Below are positions 7,574 to 15,043 of a stretch of DNA of 20,431 nucleotides, piece after piece. The stretch comes from Gemmatimonadales bacterium UBA7889 (GTDB lineage: Bacteria > Gemmatimonadota > Gemmatimonadetes > Longimicrobiales > Gaopeijiaceae). A program made the position numbers and the translations under genes. The stretch spans positions 1-20,431 of the forward strand of contig DLRL01000018.1 in assembly GCA_002501085.1 (NCBI GenBank), read 5' to 3'. The notes beneath the pieces were generated by a model. The model was not told the origin of the DNA, ran no database searches, and saw nothing but the letters and a program-made list of their open reading frames with translations. Each line of letters starts with the position of its first letter. Position 1 is the stretch's first letter.

Positions 7574-8065
7574 ATGGCGGAGCCACTAGTCGGTGTCGTA
7601 ATGGGCTCCAAGTCCGATTGGCCCACTATGTCGCACACGGTTTCCACTCTAGAGAGTATGGGAATCCCATGCGAAGCGAAGGTGATGTCGGCGCACCGTA
7701 CTCCCGATGTGGTTTCGGAGTATGCGTCAATGGCTGAGAGGCAAGGAATTGAAGTGATCATCGCAGCTGCGGGTGGGGCTGCTCACTTAGCCGGTGTCCT
7801 GGCTTCTAAGACGACACTCCCTGTATTGGGAGTGCCAATGGTGGCCTGGTCGCTGGATGGATTGGATTCACTCCTCTCCACAGTGCAAATGCCACGCGGA
7901 GTACCGGTTGGTACTCTAGCGATCGGTAAGGCAGGAGCGGTGAATGCAGCGATTTTTGCAGGGCAAATTCTTAGCCTCAAACACCCTGAGATTCGCGATG
8001 CGGTTCAAGCCGACAGGGCAGAACGTCAACGCCAAGCCCTGGCTGACTCCGACCCACGAGACTAA
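7574..8065 (+). CDS. purE: N5-carboxyaminoimidazole ribonucleotide mutase (PurE)
   Basis: A 163-residue class I PurE that converts N5-CAIR to CAIR in de novo purine synthesis in the cytoplasm. The signature VVMGSKSDW lies at residues 8-16 with the catalytic Ser in GSKSD. The phosphate/substrate loop SAHRTP and the glycine-rich block AAAGGAAHLAGV follow, and the C-terminal half has GVPVGTLAIGKAGAVNAA. ATG 7574 is preferred over the in-frame TTG 7565, since MAEPLVGVVMGSKSDW is the expected N terminus. PurE normally partners PurK, which supplies N5-CAIR, but no purK is in this window. A hairpin lies in the leader, and greA follows 62 bp downstream. Confidence 0.96.
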   Translation: MAEPLVGVVMGSKSDWPTMSHTVSTLESMGIPCEAKVMSAHRTPDVVSEYASMAERQGIEVIIAAAGGAAHLAGVLASKTTLPVLGVPMVAWSLDGLDSLLSTVQMPRGVPVGTLAIGKAGAVNAAIFAGQILSLKHPEIRDAVQADRAERQRQALADSDPRD

Positions 8066-8127
8066 CTGCGGCCAGAAAATTTACTGTCGGATCACGTTCG
8101 ACGGTTTATGACTGAAGAGAGTGACCA

Positions 8128-8604
8128 ATGCTTGAAGAAATCCAGACCAAGATCGAGAAAGAGATATCCAAGTTGATGCATGAATTGAACGTTGACCTCC
8201 CAGTGCGCATCAGGATTGCAATGGAACACGGGGATCTCAAGGAGAATGCGGAATTCAAAGCAGCGAAAGAACGACAGGCTTTTGTCGAAGTTCGCCTCGA
8301 CCATCTTACGACGCGAATGACCGAGTTGTCCAAGATTGATCTGACTGATCTCGCATATGATAGGGTTGGATTCGGCTCTCGTGTGAAGATCCACGATGTG
8401 GAGTTGGAGGAAGATTTTGTCTTTACGATTACCGCGGGCGACTTCATCGATCTGGATGCGGGTCAGGTATCACTTGAATCACCGATCGGTAGGGGACTCT
8501 TGGGAGTGAAGGAAGGAGAAGATGTGACGATTCAGCTTCCAGCTGGGCAACGGCTTTACAAGGTCTTAGCTGTCTCAACGCTTCCCCAGCAATTGGAAGA
8601 CTGA
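8128..8604 (+). CDS. greA: transcription elongation factor GreA/GreB family
   Basis: A 158-residue factor that binds RNA polymerase through its secondary channel and stimulates cleavage of backtracked RNA. Residues 1-75 form the N-terminal coiled coil. Its tip has the conserved GDLKENAEFKAAKERQ, with acidic D36 and E39 in the place of the catalytic GreA pair. Residues 80-155 are the FKBP-like C-terminal domain (GFGSRVKIHDVELEE, SPIGRGLLGVKEGE). Length matches GreA. AAGAGAG at 8115-8121 lies 6 nt before the ATG. The loop between tip and body is slightly unusual (NVDLPVRIRIAMEHGDL), but no key residue is missing. GreA is preferred over GreB mainly by the GDLKENAEF region; the exact paralogue is uncertain. 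Confidence 0.92.
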   Translation: MLEEIQTKIEKEISKLMHELNVDLPVRIRIAMEHGDLKENAEFKAAKERQAFVEVRLDHLTTRMTELSKIDLTDLAYDRVGFGSRVKIHDVELEEDFVFTITAGDFIDLDAGQVSLESPIGRGLLGVKEGEDVTIQLPAGQRLYKVLAVSTLPQQLED

Positions 8605-8692
8605 CTCCCGCACAAAAAAGTAGGTTTGGGGGTCAATAGAGTCGTGGATTAGGATTATCCATCGGAATCATCTTCAGCCTAAGAGTATGTCT

Positions 8693-9274
8693 ATGGTTAA
8701 GACCCCGTCCACGATGTTAGAGCTTGGCACAGAAGCCCCAAGCTTCTCACTTCCGGATCCGGTTACCGGTCGCAAAGTGTGCCGTGATGATTTTGCTGGT
8801 GCACAAGGACTATTAGTTGCCTTCCTTTGTAATCACTGCCCGTTCGTGAAGCATCTTGCCGGTGATTTCGCTGCGTTCGCGGTCGAGTACCAAAAGCGAG
8901 GGCTCGCGATTGTTGGAATCAATTCCAACGATGCGGAAACCCATCCAGAGGACAGTTCTGAACACATGGTTGCTGAGGCAAGTCAGCGTGGGTACACATT
9001 CCCGTATCTCGTGGATGAGTCACAGGAGGTTGCTAAGTCCTATAGGGCTGCTTGCACCCCTGATTTCTTCTTATTTGATAATGATTTCAGGCTTGTATAC
9101 CGAGGCCAGTTTGATAGGAGCAGGCCTTCTCTTGAGACACCAGTTACGGGTACTGATCTTCGAGATGCTAGTGACGCTGTACTCGCTGGAATTACCCCCG
9201 CGGACATACAAATCCCTAGTGTGGGTTGCAACATCAAGTGGAAGTCTGGCAATGCTCCAGACTGGTTTGGATAA
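8693..9274 (+). CDS. thioredoxin-family redox protein with CNHC motif (AhpC/TSA-like)
   Basis: A ~193-residue cytoplasmic thioredoxin-fold protein. It belongs to the conserved group with LCNHCPFVKH at the redox site (C48 and C51 if numbered from the ATG at 8687) and an almost invariant ending, PSVGCNIKWKSGN, which holds a third cysteine. The N terminus shows the AhpC/TSA-like APSFSLPDPVTGR lead-in. C123 lies in AACTPDFFLFD, next to the cis-Pro loop. Members are annotated as thiol peroxidase or disulfide-isomerase-like; the true substrate is not established. No signal peptide is visible. The second ATG (8693) is chosen because AAGAG at 8681-8685 is 7 nt ahead of it; ATG 8687 would be too close. 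It ends just before a strong hairpin. Confidence 0.9.
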   Translation: MVKTPSTMLELGTEAPSFSLPDPVTGRKVCRDDFAGAQGLLVAFLCNHCPFVKHLAGDFAAFAVEYQKRGLAIVGINSNDAETHPEDSSEHMVAEASQRGYTFPYLVDESQEVAKSYRAACTPDFFLFDNDFRLVYRGQFDRSRPSLETPVTGTDLRDASDAVLAGITPADIQIPSVGCNIKWKSGNAPDWFG

Positions 9275-9279
9275 AAAAA

Positions 9280-9311
9280 GACGCCACCGGAAGTTCTGAG
9301 CCGGTGGCGTC
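9280..9311. terminator. strong hairpin terminator, best oriented for the minus strand
   Basis: GACGCCACCGG (9280-9290) pairs perfectly with CCGGTGGCGTC (9301-9311) around a 10-nt loop. The stem is preceded by seven A residues, which give a long T tract on the minus strand, while the plus side only has TAATTG. It therefore looks like an intrinsic terminator for minus-strand transcripts. It probably also stops plus-strand transcription from the CNHC thioredoxin gene that ends 5 bp before it. A second stem, CCCGGC-GCGAT-GCCGGG, lies at 9324-9340. Confidence 0.8.
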
Positions 9312-9668
9312 TAATTGTCGCAGCCCGGCGCGATGCCGGGATACGGCGCAAACACAGCGATGTAATTCAATTCAGTTTGGCTTTTAGGAGCCGCTCCAGA
9401 GATCGCTTGCCCGTGCCAGGCTGGACAATGTACTCGGACTAGACAAGGGGCCACCTCCTTTTTCGGGTAAGACTTCGGGCGAAAGTTAAATCAGACCAAC
9501 TATTCCAATGGCGGCCATGATACTCATCCAGAATCACGATAGCAAGGATGTATGAGGGCACTATAGATTGGGTTATTCCTGTATCCCCTACGAGGTACAG
9601 GACGCCTGTAGTAGAGTAGTCAGTTCGGCTACTAGATTAGGGATAAATTAGCTTCTGGCGACCTAGAT
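9312..9668. other. intergenic region with hairpins and a tiny minus-strand ORF
   Basis: About 360 bp between the thioredoxin-family gene and the end of the M50B-like gene. It holds the GC-rich stem at 9324-9340. On the minus strand, a canonical AAGGAGGTG (9452-9460) lies ahead of a 20-codon frame running from TTG 9446 to TAA at 9384. CCTGTA/TACAGG near 9580-9602 forms another short inverted repeat. No tRNA, SRP RNA, tmRNA or RNase P consensus was recognised. It could be a long 3' untranslated region of the minus-strand operon carrying a small gene. Confidence 0.35.
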
Positions 9669-10373
9669 TCAGGCTTCTTCATAGGCTCCATACAGTAACC
9701 AGAGGCTGTAGATAATTGCGATAGAGATCCAGGCGATGCCCCATACCAGAGCTGGTATACCAGTGAGGTCAGCAAGCATACGAGCATCTGATAGTGCCTC
9801 TGGTCGGTCGAGTATGTCACCCTTGATGTCGAGGATTGCGTAGAGGGCACTAGTGAGTCCGAGTACGAATAACACTCCCCGGTTCATTGCTGGGCCCGTT
9901 TTCTGTGCTGCGAAGAAGAGAGTGACACCGAATACAAGGCCGAATACAAGGCCGAAGTCGCTCCGAATGTACATTAGGCTTAGTACGATCACCGCCACCC
10001 CAATTAAGCTGTTTATCCAACCCGTATTCACCCGCTTCATTCGCGCAACTGAAAATATCAAGCCACCCCAAAGAAGACTCCCAAGGTATCCGGCTGAAAG
10101 CGTCAGAAATGCGTTGCCACCATCGCAATAACATGCACCTCCCTGTTCTGCATCCAGGGTGATCCTTTCAATTGATCCTCCGGTTGCTAGTGCTGCGATG
10201 CCATGGCTGATTTCGTGGAGTAGCACGACAAAGATTTTGAGCGGATATATCAGCGGAGTATCCCATAGGAACCAAAGCCCCCCAAGAAACATTGCGAAGC
10301 CAGACAAGAACCGGAGCTTTCCGACGAGTTTCTGTTTCATTGGATACCACAGTTCAAACGGCTCATGCCGCAT
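9669..10373 (-). CDS. M50B-like intramembrane metalloprotease
   Basis: A 234-residue polytopic membrane protein of the peptidase M50B-like family. The zinc-binding HEISH (HExxH) lies at residues 53-57 within the second hydrophobic segment, in VVLLHEISHGIAALATGGS, followed by the family block SAGYLGSLLWGG near 94-104. Six or so transmembrane segments are suggested by hydrophobicity. Function is unknown; related site-2-type proteases act in regulated intramembrane proteolysis, but many M50B-like proteins are uncharacterised. The segment FGLVFGLVFG is encoded by a 12-bp tandem repeat (9928-9951). The ATG 10373 has no clear ribosome binding site; Met12 (10340) is an alternative. It lies 24 bp after the PpiC gene, so it is probably the last gene of the operon. 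Confidence 0.83.
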   Translation of the reverse strand: MRHEPFELWYPMKQKLVGKLRFLSGFAMFLGGLWFLWDTPLIYPLKIFVVLLHEISHGIAALATGGSIERITLDAEQGGACYCDGGNAFLTLSAGYLGSLLWGGLIFSVARMKRVNTGWINSLIGVAVIVLSLMYIRSDFGLVFGLVFGVTLFFAAQKTGPAMNRGVLFVLGLTSALYAILDIKGDILDRPEALSDARMLADLTGIPALVWGIAWISIAIIYSLWLLYGAYEEA

Positions 10374-10397
10374 GTGACGGGCTATTAGTTTTTTCCA

Positions 10398-11459
10398 CTA
10401 ACCCGGTGGCGATGAGAAAGTGAACTCGTATCTGACTCTCAGCATCGCATCGTGTTCAGCCAGTTCATTCCGAGCAATCGTAGCATTCTGTGATGAATTC
10501 GCGAGAGCACCGAGAGCGGCGTTGGTGGTTTCGGAAGTGCTGAGGCCATAGCCGAACCCTAAGGCTGTAGACCACCGGTAAGTGATGTCATCCCAAGCAC
10601 GCTCGAGGTCAGTGATTTCCCCAGCCGGAACTTTGAGGTTTAGGCGAATAGCTTCCGCTAGTGCTGTAGACTGCCGAACATCTTCAGTTGCTCCGGCATT
10701 GTCCTCTAGCCAAGCTTGTAAGACGGCCCTTGGATCCTCGATGCGGTTTGCAACGGAGCGGGAAACCACTGTGCGCGCCTCAGGGAAAGGTACAATCTGC
10801 CGGTCCTCCAAGCGGAGGATGTGGTAGCCGTACTGTGTTTCTGTGACTGGACTAATCTCACCGGGTTGGAGGTTGAGAGCAGCAGCCCAGAATTCCGGGA
10901 CCCATGACCCTTCTCTTCCAGGTGTGAGAAGACCTTGTCGCCCTTCAGCTCCCGGTTCCTCTGACAGCTGTGACGCTGTCTCGGAAAAGTTGGCTCCCTC
11001 ATAGAGCAACTCCATTGCCCGTCCCGCCTTATCTCGCGCTTCCGAGCGGTGTGGCCGATCCCTCCAGCGTTCACTGAAGAACAAGATATGGCGCACCGTG
11101 AGCTCCCATTCTGGATCGGTCAGGTAATGCGCCTCCAGTACCACGTCATCAATACCATTCTTCATGAGTGTTAACTCGGCTGCGAAAATGTCGAGTAGCC
11201 GGTCATTTTCCCATTTCTCAAGGAGTGGCTCACCTAGCTGATCTGTGCTGGAGTCCGCCACCGCAAGGGCTAGCGCAGTGAGTTGTGCAAGGGTCGTGCG
11301 GCGGGCTGAGGATAGGCCTAAAAGTTCGTCTTCTGTGAATGAGACCACCCCAACCGTGATGACTGGTGGTGTGCTCTCACCACAGGCGCTGGAGACAATC
11401 AGCATCAAGATTATCAGGTAAGATCGACCCGCCTGACGGAGTTGCGAATGAGTCTTCAC
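10398..11459 (-). CDS. PpiC-type peptidyl-prolyl isomerase lipoprotein
   Basis: A 353-residue envelope lipoprotein. The signal sequence ends in a lipobox, VSSAC, with Cys26 as the lipid-attached residue. After a SurA-like helical N-terminal part (about 35-115), a parvulin domain runs from about 121 to 220. It is recognised by VRHILFF, a SQLSEEPGAEGRQGLLTPG core, and VTETQYGYHILRLEDR. A C-terminal helical tail follows. It most likely assists folding of outer-membrane or periplasmic proteins. Translation starts at GTG 11459, whose GTGA overlaps the stop of the upstream dehydrogenase gene by 4 bp, a sign of translational coupling. The M50B-like gene follows. The link between a chaperone, an intramembrane protease and an alcohol-dehydrogenase relative is unexplained. 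Confidence 0.9.
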   Translation of the reverse strand: MKTHSQLRQAGRSYLIILMLIVSSACGESTPPVITVGVVSFTEDELLGLSSARRTTLAQLTALALAVADSSTDQLGEPLLEKWENDRLLDIFAAELTLMKNGIDDVVLEAHYLTDPEWELTVRHILFFSERWRDRPHRSEARDKAGRAMELLYEGANFSETASQLSEEPGAEGRQGLLTPGREGSWVPEFWAAALNLQPGEISPVTETQYGYHILRLEDRQIVPFPEARTVVSRSVANRIEDPRAVLQAWLEDNAGATEDVRQSTALAEAIRLNLKVPAGEITDLERAWDDITYRWSTALGFGYGLSTSETTNAALGALANSSQNATIARNELAEHDAMLRVRYEFTFSSPPG

Positions 11460-12733
11460 CAGATCGTCATTGACGCTTCAAACAACGACGTCAGATCCGA
11501 TTCATTTGCGGGCTTTGGTGAAAGCTTGGTCACCCGATGCTGGGGTAGGGTGCCTTCGACAAGTCCTGGAATGTCTGCAGTGGTGTAGCCTACTGCACTA
11601 AGTCCATTTGGTACATCCAGCATGCGCATGAAATGAATCACACGATCCGCGAGTATTTCACCGGCGTCCGCAGTCGATGCTCTTTCTATGTCTGCTCCGA
11701 GAGCCGCTGCGGCTCGTAGATGTCTCTCAGGTGATGCAGGAGCAGTGAAGCGGACGACCGCCGGTGTATTTAGGATTACCGAGATTCCGTGGGGCACCAT
11801 CGAATGATCCACGTCGTAACCAGGTGGTATGTAGCCAGCTACCATACCTGCTACTGGGTAGGACATGCCGTGCGGGAGGTGTACGCCAGCGTTTCCGAAC
11901 CCGATCCCCGCTAGTGCTGCTGCTAGTAGCATCTTTTCTCGGGCTTCGACGTCACTCGTGTCAGCAACTGCATTCGGCAGGAACTCCGCCATCAATTCCA
12001 GTGCCGTCAATGCCCAGATATCACTGATCGGATTCGAGCCTTGATAGGCAGGTCTCTCCAGAGGTCGTGGAGGCATTGGCCGTTCATTGAATGGCATCGC
12101 GGTATACGACTCGAGTGCATGGCTCAAGACGTCAAGACCGCTTGCTGCTGCGACGGCTGAGGGAAGTGAGACAGTATTATCAGGGTCAACAATACCCAGG
12201 GTAGGCTTAAGGTGACGATGCGCGATCCCAGTTTTAGCGTGCTTCTCCACATAGTCAAAAATCGCGACACCTGTTGTCTCACTTCCGGTGCCTGCAGTTG
12301 TCGGCACTGCTATGAGCGGTTTAAGAGGGCCGGGGACGGGTAAGCCTTTTCCAATTGGGGCGTTAACATAGTCGAAGAAGTCAGCGGGGTAGGTTGAATA
12401 CAGATTCGCGGCTTTTGCCGTATCAATGGTGCTACCGCCGCCGACTGCAACGACCGAGTCGAAATTCCCGGAGACTGCGAATTCAGCTGCAGCCTTGAAA
12501 CTGGAATCCGTAGGCTCAACTGAGACAGCGTCGAAAACCTGGTAGTAAATTCCGTTCTCTTCTAGCGATGCCAGCACAGTTTCTCCAGCTGGAAGAGACA
12601 CTAGAGCGGGATCAATCACGACCATGGTCCGGCGCACATCCATCGCCACCAGGTCCATTCCGAGTTCATCCGTGATCCCGCGGCCAAATCGGATATTCGA
12701 GGCCGCCATCTGGAACGCTGTATCCTTTAGCAT
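11456..12733 (-). CDS. hydroxyacid-oxoacid transhydrogenase (ADHFE1-type, iron-containing ADH family)
   Basis: A 425-residue group III, iron-dependent alcohol dehydrogenase relative. It strongly resembles animal ADHFE1, the enzyme that couples 4-hydroxybutyrate oxidation to succinic semialdehyde with reduction of 2-oxoglutarate to D-2-hydroxyglutarate (EC 1.1.99.24). Shared blocks recalled from ADHFE1 include NIRFG, VEPTDSSF (73-80), VAVGGGSTIDTAKAANLY (95-112), LKPLIAVPTTAGTGSETTG, RPAYQGSNPISDIWA, GIGFGNAGVHLPHGMSYPV and VGYTTADIP. Metal ligands D201, H205, H288 and H315 are present. The start ATG 12733 gives the expected N terminus (FQMAASNIRFG). It is the first gene of a minus-strand unit, with a 4-bp overlap into the PpiC gene, and is divergent from the dehydrogenase at 12855. 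The family call is very safe; the HOT substrate pair is inferred from similarity. Confidence 0.9.
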   Translation of the reverse strand: MLKDTAFQMAASNIRFGRGITDELGMDLVAMDVRRTMVVIDPALVSLPAGETVLASLEENGIYYQVFDAVSVEPTDSSFKAAAEFAVSGNFDSVVAVGGGSTIDTAKAANLYSTYPADFFDYVNAPIGKGLPVPGPLKPLIAVPTTAGTGSETTGVAIFDYVEKHAKTGIAHRHLKPTLGIVDPDNTVSLPSAVAAASGLDVLSHALESYTAMPFNERPMPPRPLERPAYQGSNPISDIWALTALELMAEFLPNAVADTSDVEAREKMLLAAALAGIGFGNAGVHLPHGMSYPVAGMVAGYIPPGYDVDHSMVPHGISVILNTPAVVRFTAPASPERHLRAAAALGADIERASTADAGEILADRVIHFMRMLDVPNGLSAVGYTTADIPGLVEGTLPQHRVTKLSPKPANESDLTSLFEASMTIW

Positions 12734-12854
12734 CGCCCTGATTGTTTAGTGATTCGGGTCGGCAACGTGGCTCTCTGGGTCTACGTGTGCCAGGTTGGCC
12801 ACATAAGACATTTGATTCATTGTTAAGTCTGCTATCAGATAATCAGAGGAGAGG
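12734..12854. promoter_or_regulatory. divergent promoter region
   Basis: This 121-bp spacer separates the minus-strand transhydrogenase operon from the plus-strand SDR-DsbD-TlpA genes, so it must carry promoters for both. TTGATT at 12812-12817 and TATCAG at 12833-12838 are possible plus-strand boxes with a short 15-bp spacer; this is weak. The SDR ribosome binding site, AGAGGAGAGG, occupies 12845-12854. No clear operator was seen. Confidence 0.35.
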
Positions 12855-13622
12855 ATGGGAAAGCTTGCAGGTAAGGTGGCGTTAGTTACGGGTGCGAGTC
12901 GTGGGATAGGTCGTGCGATAGCTCAAATCCTCTCAGAAGCTGGTGCCCAAATCCTAGTTGTTCACCGTGATAGTGCGGCAGGCGCTGAAGAGACTTTAAG
13001 GGGCCTTTCTGGAAAAGGGCACCGGGTCATTCAAGCATCAGTGATAGACTCAGATGCGCTCAGAGCTGCTGCTGCTTCGGCAGCGCAGATTGAGGGTCGC
13101 TTAGATATCCTCGTAAACAATGCGGGAACGTCAAAAGTGGTACCCCATCGTGACCTTGAAGCGTTAGACGATGAACTCTTTGATTTGGTTATGTGCACGA
13201 ATGTACGTGGTGCGTTTGCAGTAGTCCGGGCGTTTCAATCACTTTTAGCAAAAGATGGCGAAGGTCTCGTAGTTAATATCTCCTCATTGGCTGCACGGAT
13301 GGCGAATGGAAGCAATGTGGCCTACTGCGCCTCTAAGGCTGCGATGGATAATATGACGATGTCTCTTGCTAGGGCGTTGGCACCTGAGATCCGAGTCATG
13401 TCGGTGGCCCCGGGGCTTGTGGATACTGAATTCACCCGGGGTTGGTCGGCCGAGGTACGTGAGCGAATGATTGCAGATACTCCTTTGGGACAGCTGGCAG
13501 GTGTCAACGATGTCGCAGAAGCGGTGCTGGCTGTTGCAACATCACTTCGTATGACGACTGGGGCAGTTATTCCTGTAGATGGAGGACGACCCCTCGGGAC
13601 ACAGAAGAAAGTGCATACATGA
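12855..13622 (+). CDS. short-chain dehydrogenase/reductase (SDR, FabG-like)
   Basis: A 255-residue classical SDR, a cytoplasmic NAD(P)-dependent oxidoreductase of Rossmann fold. The cofactor motif TGASRGIG is at 12-19 and NNAG at 88-91. The catalytic set is S143/S144 in NISS and Y157/K161 in YCASK. The PG-T motif (VAPGLVDTEFTRG) follows at about 184-196, and the C terminus has TGAVIPVDGG as in FabG-like enzymes. The substrate cannot be told from sequence; a lone SDR outside a fatty-acid cluster is unlikely to be the housekeeping FabG. AGAGGAGAGG directly precedes the ATG. It is 55 bp ahead of the DsbD-like gene on the same strand, so the two may be co-transcribed, though a functional link is not evident. 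Confidence 0.92.
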   Translation: MGKLAGKVALVTGASRGIGRAIAQILSEAGAQILVVHRDSAAGAEETLRGLSGKGHRVIQASVIDSDALRAAAASAAQIEGRLDILVNNAGTSKVVPHRDLEALDDELFDLVMCTNVRGAFAVVRAFQSLLAKDGEGLVVNISSLAARMANGSNVAYCASKAAMDNMTMSLARALAPEIRVMSVAPGLVDTEFTRGWSAEVRERMIADTPLGQLAGVNDVAEAVLAVATSLRMTTGAVIPVDGGRPLGTQKKVHT

Positions 13623-13677
13623 TTTCCCCTGAGTTTCCCCGTGGGGGTTGGACCGGGTGCGAATTCAGCCCTAACGT

Positions 13678-14415
13678 TTGTTCGTGACTCTAAACTTTCT
13701 AATTCAGATTGAGCCGCCTGGCGGGCTAACTGAGGCCCTTAGCCAAAGCCCACTTTTAGCGATTGGGTCTATGTTTCTCGCAGGTGTCCTCACCAGTCTG
13801 ACCCCCTGTGTTTACCCTATGATACCGATCACATCAGCTGTGATCGCTGGGACCGCAAGTGAGGATCAATCGAAGGCGAGGACGGTTGGCCTTACGCTCA
13901 CCTACGCTGTTGGTCTAGCTATGCTGTATGCGATCCTCGGCGCAATCGCTGGAGTCACGGGGCAGCTGTTCGGGACGGTCAGCGCCAGCCCTTGGGCTCG
14001 TCTGGCCATAGGCAACTTCCTCGTGATTTTCGCCCTGGTGATGCTCGATGTTTTACCAATGCCCGTGCCTCGGAAGTTGCTTGAGCGTGCTAGTCGGAGT
14101 GAAGGAGGATCCTACGGAGCAGTCTTTGTTATGGGCGCGATGTCTGGAGTTGTGGCTGCCCCCTGTGGAGCTCCAGCGTTCGCAGTCGCACTTACCTGGG
14201 TGGCGGCAACTGGAGCGGGACTAATGGGGTTCGTGTACCTGTTTGTATTCTCATTCGGAATGACAGCGCTACTCATTGTGGTCGGCTTATTTTCTGGGAC
14301 CTTGGCGCTTCTGCCGAACTCAGGGGCATGGATGGTGTGGATTAAACGAGCTGCCGCTGTCATCATGATTGGGATGGCTGAGTATTACTTTGTGCTGGCC
14401 GGCTACAACCTTTAG
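13678..14415 (+). CDS. DsbD/CcdA-type transmembrane thiol electron carrier
   Basis: A 245-residue membrane protein matching only the central transmembrane domain of DsbD. The paired redox cysteines are C44 in TSLTPCVYPMIP and C163 in VVAAPCGAPAFA, each in its conserved Pro-rich context. About six to seven hydrophobic helices are seen. Such proteins pass electrons from cytoplasmic thioredoxin across the membrane to periplasmic thioredoxin-like partners. No periplasmic alpha or gamma DsbD domain is fused here. The next gene, 5 bp on, encodes a periplasmic CEQC thioredoxin that can serve as the external partner. Start choice is uncertain: TTG 13678 gives the longest form, GTG 13684 is equally plausible, and neither has a strong ribosome binding site. 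Confidence 0.88.
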   Translation: MFVTLNFLIQIEPPGGLTEALSQSPLLAIGSMFLAGVLTSLTPCVYPMIPITSAVIAGTASEDQSKARTVGLTLTYAVGLAMLYAILGAIAGVTGQLFGTVSASPWARLAIGNFLVIFALVMLDVLPMPVPRKLLERASRSEGGSYGAVFVMGAMSGVVAAPCGAPAFAVALTWVAATGAGLMGFVYLFVFSFGMTALLIVVGLFSGTLALLPNSGAWMVWIKRAAAVIMIGMAEYYFVLAGYNL

Positions 14416-14423
14416 GGGAAATG

Positions 14424-14945
14424 ATGAGAGCAAACGTCTGCATATTGCGGCTGGCTATCATTGCGATACTTGCTGTGCCGGGACCGATTTGGGCACAGGT
14501 TGCCGGAGAGGGCTCCGTATCTCTTCCCTTCGGGACCGTAGCTCCTGGAGCAGCCCTGCAGGATTTGGAGGGCAACTCTGTTGATCTGATTGATTACATC
14601 GAGGGAACACCGGCTCTCATTGAATTTTGGGCGAGTTGGTGCGAGCAGTGCGAGGTGCTCCAGCCACAACTCGATCGTATCCAGGCAGAGCATGGCGAAC
14701 AGATGAAGATCGTTGCAGTCGCTGTTGGTGTCGCCCAGAGTTTGCGGCGCGTAAAACGACACTTCGAAGATCATAATCCTGGCTACCCGTACTTGTACGA
14801 CGCGCGCGGAGCAGCTGTTAGAGCGTATAACGCTCAAACCACATCGATCGTCGTGATGCTCGACAGTGACGGGAAGGTTGCCTACACCGGTGTCGGAACT
14901 TCCCAGGACTTGGTTGGGGCGGCTCAGGAGCTACTTAAACGCTAG
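14424..14945 (+). CDS. exported TlpA-like thioredoxin (CEQC)
   Basis: A ~173-residue periplasmic thioredoxin-fold protein. The signal peptide runs to about IWA-Q (residue 25, counted from the ATG at 14421). The redox motif is WASWCEQC, with C74 and C77, in the place of the usual WCxxC of TlpA/ResA. The later segments YLYDARGAAVRAYNAQTTSIVVMLDSDGKV and YTGVGT are typical of TlpA-like proteins, though the cis-Pro before the third strand is replaced in AQTTSIV, a small oddity. AGGGG at 14414-14418 overlaps the DsbD-like stop and is correctly spaced for ATG 14424 rather than 14421. Tight linkage to the DsbD-like gene makes a membrane-to-periplasm reducing pair very likely. Targets could include cytochrome c apoproteins or the neighbouring peroxiredoxin. 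Confidence 0.9.
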   Translation: MRANVCILRLAIIAILAVPGPIWAQVAGEGSVSLPFGTVAPGAALQDLEGNSVDLIDYIEGTPALIEFWASWCEQCEVLQPQLDRIQAEHGEQMKIVAVAVGVAQSLRRVKRHFEDHNPGYPYLYDARGAAVRAYNAQTTSIVVMLDSDGKVAYTGVGTSQDLVGAAQELLKR

Positions 14946-14978
14946 GAGTCCAAGGTCTTAGCGATAACGGACAAGAAA

Positions 14979-15019
14979 AGAGAGGCCCGATACGGACAGC
15001 GTCCGTATCGGGCCTCTCT
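14979..15019. terminator. bidirectional terminator hairpin between convergent genes
   Basis: A perfect 19-bp stem, 14979-14997 pairing with 15001-15019, with a 3-nt AGC loop and a core of GGCCCGATACGGAC. It sits midway between the TlpA-like gene (ends 14945) and the peroxiredoxin gene (ends 15044). The minus-strand side continues as TCTTTTCTTG, the plus side as CTATACTG, so it suits the minus strand best but can act in both directions. Confidence 0.85.
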
Positions 15020-15043
15020 CTATACTGCTATGACCGTAAAAGT

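Noticed and set aside
9444..9465. 16S rRNA 3' end-like sequence (CCACCTCCTTTTT)
   Set aside because: Only the anti-SD core matches; the preceding conserved 16S sequence is missing, so it is better explained as an SD on the minus strand or chance.
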